Below, in pieces: positions 36,040 through 46,100 of a DNA stretch of 64,000 bases (position 1 is the first letter of the stretch; every line of letters begins with the position of its first letter). The position numbers and the translations under genes are program-made. The notes under the pieces were generated by a model. The model was not told the origin of the DNA, ran no database searches, and saw only the letters and a list, made by a program, of their open reading frames with translations. Origin of the DNA: Chitinophagaceae bacterium. Its GTDB lineage: Bacteria; Bacteroidota; Bacteroidia; Chitinophagales; Chitinophagaceae. The stretch lies in contig JADLCD010000081.1 of NCBI GenBank assembly GCA_020847395.1, positions 1 through 64,000 on the forward strand, written 5' to 3'.

Positions 36040-37374
36040 TTGCCACAACAAGTAATTAATACATTATCGGAAATACTGAAAAAAGTAACAGAAAGCAGGC
36101 TGCAACTCTTTTTTGATAAGGAGCATAAGGCTTTATTAAAATATCCTGCAATCAAATTATCAAAAAAAGACAAATCTGCTTTAAATACATTTATCATTGA
36201 GCACAGGCTAAATAATGAGGAATTAATTATCCTGCTGCTTGCACTCATGCCGCATGTGCAACCAAATTTTCTCGATTCAATTATTCAGCAATACCTTCCC
36301 AACGGTGGTGAGTTTCCTGAAATAGGGGGCGTTAAAGGATCTAATCATCGTGGCACAATACCCACCGGCGAAACAGCTTTATTTATTTTGGCAGGCAATG
36401 ATATAAATAAAAGAATAAAAGCCTCCGCCTATTTTTCACCTGATCATTTTTTTGCAAAAGAAAATATACTCTCACTTGAAGATGTTAAAGATGGGGAGCC
36501 GCATATGAGTGGCAAAATTATATTCCAACAGGAGTACGTTGATCTTTTTACCACCGGCATAATAAGCAAACCAGTGTTTGGTGCAGCATTTCCGGCAAAA
36601 CTGGTTACCACCAAAATGGAATGGGGCGACCTGGTGCTGAATCCCAAAACCGCGTTAGCCATTAATGATATTAAAATATGGCTGGAACATAATAGCCGTT
36701 TGATAAATGATTGGAAAATGGACAAGCGTATTAAACCCGGATACAGGGCGCTGTTTTATGGCCCTCCCGGCACAGGTAAAACACTAACCGCCACTTTACT
36801 TGGTAAACAATTCAATAAAGATGTATATCGGATTGACCTTTCACAGGTGGTTTCAAAATATATTGGGGAAACTGAAAAAAACCTGGAAAAAATATTTATA
36901 AAAGCAGAACACAAAGACTGGATATTATTCTTTGATGAAGCTGATGCGCTCTTTGGCAAACGAAGCAATGTGCAGAATGCGCATGATAAATATGCAAACC
37001 AGGAAGTAAGTTATCTCTTACAGAGGGTGGAAGATTTTTCCGGGTTAATTATTCTTGCCTCTAATTATAAAAGCAATATTGACCAGGCTTTTATACGCAG
37101 GTTTAATACTATTATACAATTCCCGATGCCTGATGCGGAAGAGCGTTATAAAATATGGAAATCCGGCTTGCCACAAAACACAGTATTATCACAGGATGCC
37201 AACCTCGAAAACATAGCCGCTAAATACGAATTAAGTGGTTCTTCAATTGTAAATGTAATTCACTATGTATGCCTTAAAGCAATGGCAAATGAAAATAACA
37301 TTATTTCAAAAACAAATTTACTGGAGGGAATAAAACGTGAATATGATAAAGAAGACAGGGTATTTAAATCATGA
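36040..37374 (+). CDS. AAA+ ATPase of the injection system (Pvc15/Afp15-like)
   Basis: ATPase of 444 residues. A helical N-domain (about 1-230) precedes one AAA+ module with Walker A GPPGTGKT (241-248), Walker B ILFFDE (295-300), KRSNVQNAHDKYANQEVSYLLQR, sensor-1 LASNYKSN and an arginine-finger region AFIRRFNTII. In Afp and PVC the equivalent ATPase is needed for effector loading or particle assembly. Translation appears to start at TTG (36040), since the first in-frame ATG is 69 codons later. It is the last gene of the block and is convergent with the E2 gene. Confidence 0.92.
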   Translation: MPQQVINTLSEILKKVTESRLQLFFDKEHKALLKYPAIKLSKKDKSALNTFIIEHRLNNEELIILLLALMPHVQPNFLDSIIQQYLPNGGEFPEIGGVKGSNHRGTIPTGETALFILAGNDINKRIKASAYFSPDHFFAKENILSLEDVKDGEPHMSGKIIFQQEYVDLFTTGIISKPVFGAAFPAKLVTTKMEWGDLVLNPKTALAINDIKIWLEHNSRLINDWKMDKRIKPGYRALFYGPPGTGKTLTATLLGKQFNKDVYRIDLSQVVSKYIGETEKNLEKIFIKAEHKDWILFFDEADALFGKRSNVQNAHDKYANQEVSYLLQRVEDFSGLIILASNYKSNIDQAFIRRFNTIIQFPMPDAEERYKIWKSGLPQNTVLSQDANLENIAAKYELSGSSIVNVIHYVCLKAMANENNIISKTNLLEGIKREYDKEDRVFKS

Positions 37375-37493
37375 TATCTTTCCTCGTTTCTTATCGTAAG
37401 CTTTGGGGTGTATTTAAAAAGTATTGTTTCACGCAGTGTGCACTACGGAGCAAAGCACGCAAAGAAAAAATGCGTTGTTATCCAAAACTCACA

Positions 37494-38861
37494 TTAAATT
37501 GACCTGCCTGTATCAAATTTCTCCAGCTCATTTGCTACAGCAGTAAGAAAGCTCGCGCCGATTGAACCATCAACTATCCGGTGATCGTATGACATGGATA
37601 AATACATCATGTGACGGATAGCAATGCTATCACCCTGCGCTGTTTCCACTACAACAGGACGTTTTTTTATAGCGCCGATAGCAAGAATGGCAACCTGCGG
37701 CTGGTTGATGATAGGTGTTCCCATCAATGTTCCGAATGTGCCTACATTAGTAACCGTAAATGTTCCGCCCTGCGTATCATCTGGTTTTAAACGGCTGTTG
37801 CGGGCAGCATTAGCCAGTGCATTTATTTTTTTGGTAAGCCCGGTAAGATTCAGATAATCCGCTTCTTTTATAACAGGTACTATCAAATTTCCATTAGGTA
37901 ATGCAGTTGCCATGCCAATATTAATATCTTTCTTCACAATAATTTTATCGCCATCCACACTTGCATTAACCCACGGAAACTTCTTAATACATTTTATGAT
38001 GGCTTCAATAAACAGCGGCATAAAGGTTATCTTCTCCCCTTCCTGTTTTTCAAAATTTGCTTTTACTTTATCTCTCCACTGCACAAGATTGGTAACATCA
38101 CACTCCGTAAAACTGGTAACATGCGGACTGGTTTGCTTACTATCCACCATATGCTTTGCTATAAGCTTACGCATACGGTCCATCTCTACAATTTCCACAT
38201 TACCATCATAAGCAATAGCAGGCTTTTCTTCTTCCTGCGGTGCAGTTTGTGTTGGTTGTTGAATAGTTTGCGCCGGTTGTGTTGTTGCTGCAGGCTGTGT
38301 TACAACTTTAGGCTCCTGAACAGGTGCAGTTACCGCACCGGATTTTTTTCTTTCAACCCATTGCAAAATATCTTTCTTGGTAACACGTCCGTCATTTCCT
38401 GTGCCGGGTATATTTTCCAATTCAGCAAGACTAACCCCTTCATTTGCGGCTATATTCAATACCAGCGGCGAATAAAATCTTACTCCTCCGTTTGTCCTGG
38501 GTATATCTATATGAATGGGCTGATAAGGCACTTCTTTTGTAGCTGCTTCAACTTCCGTATCTTCTTTAATGGTTTGAGCAGGTTCTGCTACAGGTATATT
38601 TGTTTGTATTGACCCGTTCGATTCAGACTCAATTCTTGCAATAACAGTATCTACAGGCACAACATCATTCTCGTTGTACAAAATTTCAATTAAGGTTCCT
38701 TCCACGGAAGAAGGCACTTCACTGTCTACTTTATCAGTAGCAATTTCAAGTATTGTTTCATCGATTTTTACATGGTCGCCCGGCTTTTTATTCCATCGTA
38801 AAATGGTGGCTTCAATTATACTTTCTCCTAACTTGGGCATTACCAGGTCTACTATCGCCAT
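37494..38861 (-). CDS. Dihydrolipoamide acyltransferase, E2 of a 2-oxo acid dehydrogenase
   Basis: 455 residues. An N-terminal lipoyl domain has Lys44 in TDKVDSEVPS. A Pro/Glu/Thr-rich linker follows, then a peripheral subunit-binding domain (about 130-170, VRFYSPLVLNIAANEGV...GTGNDGRVTKKDIL). Next is a second linker of TQPAQTIQQPTQT type and the catalytic acyltransferase domain with SYDHRIVDG (His427). The single lipoyl domain favours a 2-oxoglutarate or branched-chain complex over pyruvate dehydrogenase; the sequence alone does not settle it. E1 and E3 are not adjacent. Confidence 0.92.
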   Translation of the reverse strand: MAIVDLVMPKLGESIIEATILRWNKKPGDHVKIDETILEIATDKVDSEVPSSVEGTLIEILYNENDVVPVDTVIARIESESNGSIQTNIPVAEPAQTIKEDTEVEAATKEVPYQPIHIDIPRTNGGVRFYSPLVLNIAANEGVSLAELENIPGTGNDGRVTKKDILQWVERKKSGAVTAPVQEPKVVTQPAATTQPAQTIQQPTQTAPQEEEKPAIAYDGNVEIVEMDRMRKLIAKHMVDSKQTSPHVTSFTECDVTNLVQWRDKVKANFEKQEGEKITFMPLFIEAIIKCIKKFPWVNASVDGDKIIVKKDINIGMATALPNGNLIVPVIKEADYLNLTGLTKKINALANAARNSRLKPDDTQGGTFTVTNVGTFGTLMGTPIINQPQVAILAIGAIKKRPVVVETAQGDSIAIRHMMYLSMSYDHRIVDGSIGASFLTAVANELEKFDTGRSI

Positions 38862-38885
38862 AATAGATTAAATTATCGTTGTGTT

Positions 38886-38920
38886 CAAAGGTAAGTATTG
38901 AGCATCAATTGTTGAACAAT
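38886..38920 (-). promoter_or_regulatory. Candidate -7 box and small palindrome upstream of the E2 gene
   Basis: On the minus strand TACCTTTG (38893-38886) fits TAnnTTTG, 25 bases before the start codon. A short palindrome ATTGTT-G-AACAAT (38908-38920) lies just upstream, where a regulator or the -33 region would sit. No TTTG at the ideal spacing, so the promoter call is weak. Confidence 0.3.
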
Positions 38921-39003
38921 ACATAGGGTATCTGCTTTACATATTATGCACAGTTGTGAATTACTATAATATTTTTTTGCAAATATGTGCCAGAAGTTTT
39001 ATA

Positions 39004-39834
39004 TCAGTGATTAAAAAAATCCATCAGCAGCCTTATGCCCACAAGCCCAAGGCATACCGCCAGCGATTTAATAATGACCGCTGTTTTTATTTTGTGTGAG
39101 AGAAAAGCCCCCACCTGTGCACCAATTACAGCGCCAATGGCCAACCACAAAATCATATGAAGCACAGCAGGGTCATTATAGTTGCCCTGTATAACATGTA
39201 CAACTATACTAACCGAAGACATAATAGCAAGAATAAAATGCGAAGTTGCCGTAGCTATATACACCGGGAAACCCAGCCAGTGTACCATTGCCGGCACATG
39301 AATAATGCCGCCGCCAATTCCAAGTAAAGGCGACAGAAAACCAACGAGTATACTTACCAGTATGCCTATATACCTGCTGTAGGCATATTCAAATACGGTT
39401 CGTTCCCTGTCAATTAGTATTTGATATGTTAAGCCTTGCGTATCAGCAGCGCCGCCAATGCTTGCTGCTGCATTCTTTTTGAAAAAAAGAAAAAGAGATA
39501 ATCCAATCAGTATAATTCCGAAAATAATACTGAACGTATGCTGGGGAATATATTTTGTAACATATACACCCAATATAGACCCGGGTATGGTAAACAATGC
39601 AAATAAAAGTCCGGCTTTATAATCTATGCGCTTTGCCCGGGCATAAGCTATAGACCCTGAAATAGCATTGGCGGCAACAAGCGCAATTGATATGGCAGTA
39701 ATAATTTCCGGTGTGAGATTGGGGTGTGTAAAAATAAGCAGCGGCACTAATAAAAATCCGCCGCCTGCACCAATCAGCGTTCCCAGCGTGCCAATAAGCA
39801 AACCGATTATCAGTAAAATAATTGCATTATCCAT
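39004..39834 (-). CDS. TauE/SafE family sulfite/anion permease
   Basis: Polytopic membrane protein with 7-8 hydrophobic segments. The first repeat holds GLLIGTLGTLIGAGGGFLLVPLL and the second GFLSPLLGIGGGIIHVPAMV, the paired glycine-rich signatures of the TauE/SafE (DUF81) family. I chose MDNAIILLIIG (39834), which places the first helix at the N-terminus. A start 10 codons upstream (39864) would add a short polar tail. Members export sulfite, sulfoacetate or related anions; substrate here unknown. It lies 142 bases downstream of the E2 gene. Confidence 0.88.
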   Translation of the reverse strand: MDNAIILLIIGLLIGTLGTLIGAGGGFLLVPLLIFTHPNLTPEIITAISIALVAANAISGSIAYARAKRIDYKAGLLFALFTIPGSILGVYVTKYIPQHTFSIIFGIILIGLSLFLFFKKNAAASIGGAADTQGLTYQILIDRERTVFEYAYSRYIGILVSILVGFLSPLLGIGGGIIHVPAMVHWLGFPVYIATATSHFILAIMSSVSIVVHVIQGNYNDPAVLHMILWLAIGAVIGAQVGAFLSHKIKTAVIIKSLAVCLGLVGIRLLMDFFNH

Positions 39835-40030
39835 ATACGAATCAAAGATATGGATAGAGAGCATATTGAGAGAAAGTTTCCCTCACCCCCAGCCCCTCTC
39901 CAATTCAAATCAGATTAAAGAAAAGCGAGAACGGGAGGTTGAGAATGCGAGCGGTATGCAATTAATAAACGTTAAGTTTGGGTTTGTTGCACAGGTGATG
40001 TGGTAGCAATACAGAAAAAAATATTACAAC

Positions 40031-40912
40031 ATGAACTTTGAAAAGTCAGGGCTGTGCTATGGCACTCCTCCCCTTCGGGGAGGTGGGAGGGGCTTCATCT
40101 TTATCCTCTTCTTCTGCTTCCTAACTTCAACCAGTATCGCACAAATCTCCCGGCAATCATTTAACGTAATCGCCTTTTACACTTCAAGAAACGACCTTGC
40201 ACATATCAGCTTTGTGCATGAAGCTAATCGCTGGTTTCCTGAAATGGGTAAGCGATATAATTTTAAATATGATTCCACCAATAACTGGAATAATCTTAAC
40301 GATAGTTTCCTCGCAAAATACCATGTAGTAATTTTTTTAGATACACGCCCTGATAATCCAAATCAACGCGCCGCTTTTGAACGGTATATGAAGAAGGGAG
40401 GCGCCTGGATGGGCTTTCATTTTTCAGGTTTTGCGCTAACGCCGTCTGGCTTTCCGCAAAACTGGAATTGGTATCATAATGATTTTATCGGAGCAGGTTC
40501 GTATAAAGGAAATACCTGGCGGCCAACTTCGGCTATATTGCGTGTGGAAGATAGTACACATCCTGCTGTAAAACGGTTACCACATACATTCAAATCTTCC
40601 CCAAATGAATGGTATAGCTGGGAAAAAGATTTACGGCAAAATCCCTCTGTTAAAATATTATTGTCAATAGATTCAACCAGTTTTCCCCTCGGCACCGGGC
40701 CAAAGCGGCACGAGATATGGCATAGCGGCTACTACCCCGTTGTATGGACTAATACCAACTACAATATGATTTATATTAATATGGGGCATAATGATATAGA
40801 TTACGAGCATAAAACAAATAAAGAACTGTCTTTTCAATTTGCCAATGAAACACAGAATAAATTAGTGCTGGATGGATTGCTATGGCTGGGAAAAACTTCT
40901 ACTCAAAAATAA
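40031..40912 (+). CDS. ThuA-like (trehalose utilisation) domain protein
   Basis: Secreted protein of 293 residues with a class I glutamine amidotransferase-like ThuA fold: IAFYTSRNDLAHISFVHEAN, KYHVVIFLDTRPDNPNQRAAFERYMKKGGAWMGFHFSG, and a late YPVVWTNTNYNMIYINMGHND. Hydrophobic segment 23-37 with cleavage near SIAQ reads as a signal peptide. The first 20 residues (GTPPLRGGGRG) are encoded by a GC-rich hairpin repeat (40067-40083), so the native start may be unusual or downstream. Members act on or bind sugars; activity here unknown. Confidence 0.82.
   Translation: MNFEKSGLCYGTPPLRGGGRGFIFILFFCFLTSTSIAQISRQSFNVIAFYTSRNDLAHISFVHEANRWFPEMGKRYNFKYDSTNNWNNLNDSFLAKYHVVIFLDTRPDNPNQRAAFERYMKKGGAWMGFHFSGFALTPSGFPQNWNWYHNDFIGAGSYKGNTWRPTSAILRVEDSTHPAVKRLPHTFKSSPNEWYSWEKDLRQNPSVKILLSIDSTSFPLGTGPKRHEIWHSGYYPVVWTNTNYNMIYINMGHNDIDYEHKTNKELSFQFANETQNKLVLDGLLWLGKTSTQK
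40067..40083. repeat. CCTCCCC-TTC-GGGGAGG hairpin inside the ThuA reading frame
   Basis: 7-bp stem with a TTC loop, followed by TGGGAGGGG. Same design as 10923-10939 but located within the first codons of the ThuA gene, where it codes for PPLRGGGR. It looks like a dispersed intergenic palindrome now read as coding sequence. A related C-rich stretch (CCCTCACCCCCAGCCCC) lies at about 39880-39896. Confidence 0.6.
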
Positions 40913-40962
40913 TACTACATAAACGGTAAAAGATTTGAATAAGCAGGATAACTGATATAACA

Positions 40963-43125
40963 ATGTATCATCAGTATCCTGCTTTCTTTATTTTTGCTGG
41001 TAAAGAAACCGGTATAGCAAAAGACAATTCCATATTATCTAACCCCATCGAATATCTCAAAGGCGTGGGCCCGTTAAGAGCTGATCTGTTGAAAAAAGAA
41101 TTAAACATCTTTACGTTCAAAGATCTGCTGGAGCATTTTCCCTATCGCCATATTGATAAAACAGAAATAAAAAAAATCAGGCAGATTACTCCGGATACAG
41201 AATACATACAGGTAGCCGGTAAAATTATTTCATGCGAAGTATTGGGAGAAAAAAGAGGAAAACGCCTTGTAGCTGAGTTGAGAGATGATACAGGTTCGCT
41301 TGAGCTTACCTGGTTCCAGGGTATTAGCTGGATTGAAAAAAATATCAGCATAGGGCAATCGTATATTGTTTTTGGCAAGGTATCTTTCTTTATGGGCAAC
41401 CCGCAGATTAACCATCCTGAAATGGATGTACTAACTACGGAAACAACAGAAGGCAGGCCATTTCTCGAACCAATATATCCCGCAACAGAAAAATTAAAAG
41501 CAAGGGGATTAAACGGCAGGCAGATAGGCAAACTGGTATATACACTTGTTGGTTTGCTGAGCGAAAAAGACCTGCCTGAAAATATTCCTGAAAACATTAT
41601 TCAAAACCTGCAGCTCCTGCCAAGGTATAAAGCTTACCTGAATATTCATTTTCCGGCAGACAGTGGCATTCATGAAAAAGCATTGGAGCGCCTGAAGTTT
41701 GAAGAGCTTTTTTTGGCACAGGTACGATTAGGATTGATACGCTCCAACAGGCATCGCTTTACAAAAGGCATCACTTTTGAAGCAGTAGGTGAGTTGTTTA
41801 ATACTTTCTACAAACAATATTTACCTTTTGAGTTAACAGGCGCTCAAAAAAGAGTATTAAAAGAAATAAGACAGGATACTGCACGGGGTATACAAATGAA
41901 CCGCCTGTTGCAGGGAGATGTGGGCAGTGGTAAAACGATTGTTGCATTACTGAGTATGTTGCTTGCAGCAGATAACGGCTATCAAAGCTGCATGATGGCG
42001 CCAACCGAAATACTGGCGCAGCAACATTACAGCGCTTTAAGCGAGTTATTAAAAGATATGCCCATTCAAACTGCCCTGCTCACAGGATCAACGCCAAAAG
42101 GGGAAAGAAAAAAAACACTTGCCAAAGCGTTATCAGGAGAATTGCATATACTAACAGGAACGCATGCGCTCATTGAAGATACCGTTCAGTTTAAAAACCT
42201 TGGTTTTGCTGTTGTGGATGAACAACACAGGTTTGGTGTAGCGCAACGCGCTAAATTGTGGCAGAAAAATCATATACCACCGCATGTGTTGGTTATGACG
42301 GCAACGCCTATCCCAAGAACGCTTGCCATGACGGCGTATGGAGACCTCGATTATAGTATAATGGATGAACTTCCGCCGGGCAGGCAACCTATTACAACCG
42401 TTCATCGTTATGAAAGCGCACGCCCGCAGGTAATGGATTTTATAAAAGCGGAAATTGCAAAAGGCAGGCAGGCATATATTATATTTCCATTGATTGAAGA
42501 AAGCGAGAAAGTGAATTATGAAAACCTGATGAAGGGATATGAAAATGTAAAAGCATATTTTCCCGAACCTGCGTACTGGATCAGCATGGTGCATGGAAAA
42601 ATGAATGCGGATCAAAAAGAAGCCAATATGCAACGTTTTGTGAAAAGAGATACTCAGATCATGGTATCTACAACGGTAATTGAAGTTGGTGTAAATGTTC
42701 CGAATGCAAGCGTGATGGTTATAGAAAGCGCAGAAAAATTCGGGCTATCCCAATTACACCAGTTACGAGGCAGGGTGGGCAGGGGAGCTGAAAAAAGCTT
42801 TTGCATATTACTTACCGGAACCAAATTAACTGCTGATGGAAGAGAGCGCCTTAAAATGATGTGCGCTACCAATGATGGTTTTGTTATTGCAGAAAAAGAC
42901 CTTGAGCTGAGAGGTCCGGGAGATATTGAAGGCACACGCCAGAGCGGAATGCTTAACTTTAAGCTGGCAAGCATAGTGCAGGATAAACATTTGGTAGATT
43001 TAGCCCGAAAACATGCGGAAATATTATTAAGTGATGATCCTGAATTGTCTTTTCCAGTTAATTTGAAGTTAAAAGCTTACCTGCAACAGCAAAAAGGACA
43101 AACCTCCTGGAGTAAGATATCGTAA
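40963..43125 (+). CDS. recG: ATP-dependent DNA helicase RecG
   Basis: Branch-migration helicase of 720 residues that remodels stalled forks and Holliday junctions. The N-terminal wedge/OB domain carries NPIEYLKGVGPLRADLLKKEL and FPYRHID. The helicase core has Walker A GDVGSGKT, Walker B-type DEQHRFG, MTATPIPRTLAMTAYGD, the QLRGRVGRG motif, and the C-terminal RGPGDIEGTRQSG region. The first 22 residues before NPIEYLKG are longer than in most homologues, so the true start may be slightly downstream. No adjacent partner. Confidence 0.96.
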   Translation: MYHQYPAFFIFAGKETGIAKDNSILSNPIEYLKGVGPLRADLLKKELNIFTFKDLLEHFPYRHIDKTEIKKIRQITPDTEYIQVAGKIISCEVLGEKRGKRLVAELRDDTGSLELTWFQGISWIEKNISIGQSYIVFGKVSFFMGNPQINHPEMDVLTTETTEGRPFLEPIYPATEKLKARGLNGRQIGKLVYTLVGLLSEKDLPENIPENIIQNLQLLPRYKAYLNIHFPADSGIHEKALERLKFEELFLAQVRLGLIRSNRHRFTKGITFEAVGELFNTFYKQYLPFELTGAQKRVLKEIRQDTARGIQMNRLLQGDVGSGKTIVALLSMLLAADNGYQSCMMAPTEILAQQHYSALSELLKDMPIQTALLTGSTPKGERKKTLAKALSGELHILTGTHALIEDTVQFKNLGFAVVDEQHRFGVAQRAKLWQKNHIPPHVLVMTATPIPRTLAMTAYGDLDYSIMDELPPGRQPITTVHRYESARPQVMDFIKAEIAKGRQAYIIFPLIEESEKVNYENLMKGYENVKAYFPEPAYWISMVHGKMNADQKEANMQRFVKRDTQIMVSTTVIEVGVNVPNASVMVIESAEKFGLSQLHQLRGRVGRGAEKSFCILLTGTKLTADGRERLKMMCATNDGFVIAEKDLELRGPGDIEGTRQSGMLNFKLASIVQDKHLVDLARKHAEILLSDDPELSFPVNLKLKAYLQQQKGQTSWSKIS

Positions 43126-43173
43126 TTAATGTATTGACTGGTAAATTCGCTTTAAAATCCGACTTTTAAAATA

Positions 43174-46100
43174 ATGAGGAAGCATCAATATACACCTGCT
43201 ATATTTTTATTTTTTCTTTTTCTCTTTTTCAGTCAGTTGGTTTCTGCCCAGCAATCAGTTGAGTTTACTGAAAACAAAGGGCAGTGGGATCATTCTGTTT
43301 TATTTAAAGGAGAAATTACCAATGGCGCTTTCTTCTTACAAAAAAATGGCTTTACGGTTTTAATGCATAATGAAGATGATTTGCATGCATTGCTTGATCA
43401 TGGCCACGATCATGAAAATGGCACTACTGCAACCAATACCAGCAGCCGCAAAGCGTATCCGCGTCCTGCAACAGGTGGGCAGAAAGACTCTTCAGGCATA
43501 GTACTCCGCTCCCATGCTTATAATATGACTTTTGTGGGTAGTAATCCCAATCCCCAGATTGTTTCTGAAAAACCCATTACATCTTACGAAAATTATTTTA
43601 TTGGAGATGATCAATCCAAATGGGCATCCAATTGCAAAATATACCAGGCTATTACTTATAAAAATATGTATCCCGGTATAGATGTGCGGTATTATGCAAA
43701 TGGCGACCAGTTAAAGTATGATATTATTGTACAACCCGGTGCTGATGCAAATAAAATTGTGATGAAGTATAATGGTGCTGATAAATTGCAAATCAAAAAC
43801 CAGGAGCTGCTTATCAAAACATCAGTAAATGATGTAAAAGAGCTCTCTCCTTATTCCTATCAACCGGATGAGAGTATTGGAAGAAAAGAAATAAATGTAA
43901 AATATATACTGGAAAACAATACTGTAAAATTTAAGGTCAGGAATTATGATGCTTCAAAAACATTGATAATAGACCCAACATTGATTTTTGCAACATTTAC
44001 CGGAAGCAGGGCAAGCCAATGGGGATATACTGCTACCTATGGCGCCGATGGAAGCATGTATACAGGAGGCATTGTTTTCGCTAATGGCTTCCCGGTTTCA
44101 ACAGGAGCATTTCAAACCACATATGCAGGCGCAGGCACAGGGGTATCGGCAGTTGATATAGGAATTTTGAAACTGAACGGATCAGGCAAGCAGAGAGTAT
44201 ATGCTACTTATGTAGGGGGTAACGGTGCAGATCAACCGCATAGCCTTATTGAAGACAGCAAAGGTAACCTGGTAATACTTGGCAGAACAAACTCTGATAT
44301 TGATGGCAACAAAAGTTATCCCTTACTTCCGGCAGGAAATAAATTGGGCGCCTGCGGTGGCCAGGATATAGTAGTAACAAAGCTGAATGCAACAGGAACG
44401 GCATTAATCGGATCAAAACGCATAGGCGGCACTGGAAATGATGGTGTAAACATTAAATTAGACAGGCAGGGCCCTGCAAGCCTTTATGTATTTTATGGCG
44501 ATGATTCAAGAAGCGAGGTAATTGTTGACGACAGTGACAATATTTATATTGCTTCCTGTACTCAATCAGGTAGTTTTCCAACAAGCACTGGCGCGTCACA
44601 ATCAAACCTTGCAGGTAAACAGGATGGTGTATTAATAAAGTTAGCGCCAGATGTAAACAATGTACTTTTCAGTACATTATTTGGAGGTTCAGATGATGAC
44701 GGCATGTTTGTACTTGCCTTAAATCCTATCAATGGCAACATATATGTAGGAGGCTCTACAAAAAGCACCAACCTGCCGGGAGTTCCTTCATCCGGGGTAA
44801 TCAGCAGTACGTATAAGGGTGGTAGCGCTGATGGCTTCGTAGCAATTTTCAACAGCAGTGGAGCGCTTCAAAAAACCACGTATGTAGGCACAGATAAAAT
44901 GGATGCTATTTATGGTTTAAAAATAGATTTAAAAGGATTTCCTTATATAACCGGGGTTACGTTAGGTAATTGGCCGGTTACTCCAACAGGTATATACAGC
45001 AATGCCGGATCCAAACAATTTATTGTAAAAATGAAGCAGGATTTATCTGCAACCGTTTATTCCACAGTATATGGTAGCGGTGCTATAAGCTATAATATTT
45101 CTCCTGTAGCTTTTTCAGTAGATAAATGTGAAAACGTATATGTTTCAGGTTGGGGTGGATCTGCACGCGCCAATGCACCTGATGCATTTGGGACTGCGGG
45201 CACCACAGGAATGCCTACTAAAAATTGTAATGTATTACCCAACGGTTGCAGAACCGATGGACGTGATTTTTACTTTTTTGTTTTGAAAAAAGATGCTTCA
45301 GACATTCTGTTTGGCTCTTTTTATGGATTATTTGGAGGATATGGCGATCATGTAGATGGAGGTACCAGCAGGTTTGATCAGAATGGCATTATATACCAGG
45401 CCATTTGCGCCGCCTGTTTTATTGGTGGTACCGGGCTTCGCTACCCAACCTCTCCGGGCGTTTGGAGCCCAACATCAGGCGCCCCTGACGAATGTAACCT
45501 GGCAGCGGTAAAAATAGATATGGACTTTTCGGGGGTAACCAATGGAGTAAGACCTGAAGTAGATGGCATACCGTACAAATCGTATGGCTGTGTTCCTTTA
45601 CAGGTTGATTTTCTTGATACACTGCGAAAGGGCACTTTATATTTTTGGGATTTTGGAGATGGAAATAAGGATACAACAAAAACTGCATCCAGCACCAATA
45701 CCTATAACCAGGTTGGCGATTACCTGGTTACGCTTATCTCTGTTGATTCAAGTAAATGTATAATCAGCGATACATCTTATACCAATATCCGCGTACGCCA
45801 GGACAGGGCTGTGCTGGGAGCAACATATGATAAACTTCCTCCCTGTGCGAGTTTAAAATATTTATTTCATAATACTTCTGTAGCACCTGCAGGTAAACCA
45901 TTTAAACCAGATTCTTTTGTATGGGATTTTGGAGATGGCTCAACACCGCAACTCGCCGGAACAGCAAGCGTACCTCACGAATTTCCATCCCCCGGCACGT
46001 ATAATGTAAGCCTGATATTAACAGACACGAGTTATTGTAATGGGCCTGATACATTTAAAATAGTGATGCGTGTGGCACCTAATGTAAAAGCTGCGTTTGA

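Noticed and set aside
12015-37374. Prophage or type VI secretion system
   Set aside because: No capsid, terminase, portal, replication, integrase or TssJLM-type membrane genes; DUF4255, CIS_TMP, DUF4157 and the AAA+ ATPase point to an eCIS.
38121-38612. 163-codon frame opposite the E2 gene
   Set aside because: Antisense to the E2 linker; Cys/Leu/Arg-rich translation without any domain.
42151-42633. 160-codon frame opposite recG
   Set aside because: Antisense to the conserved helicase core.
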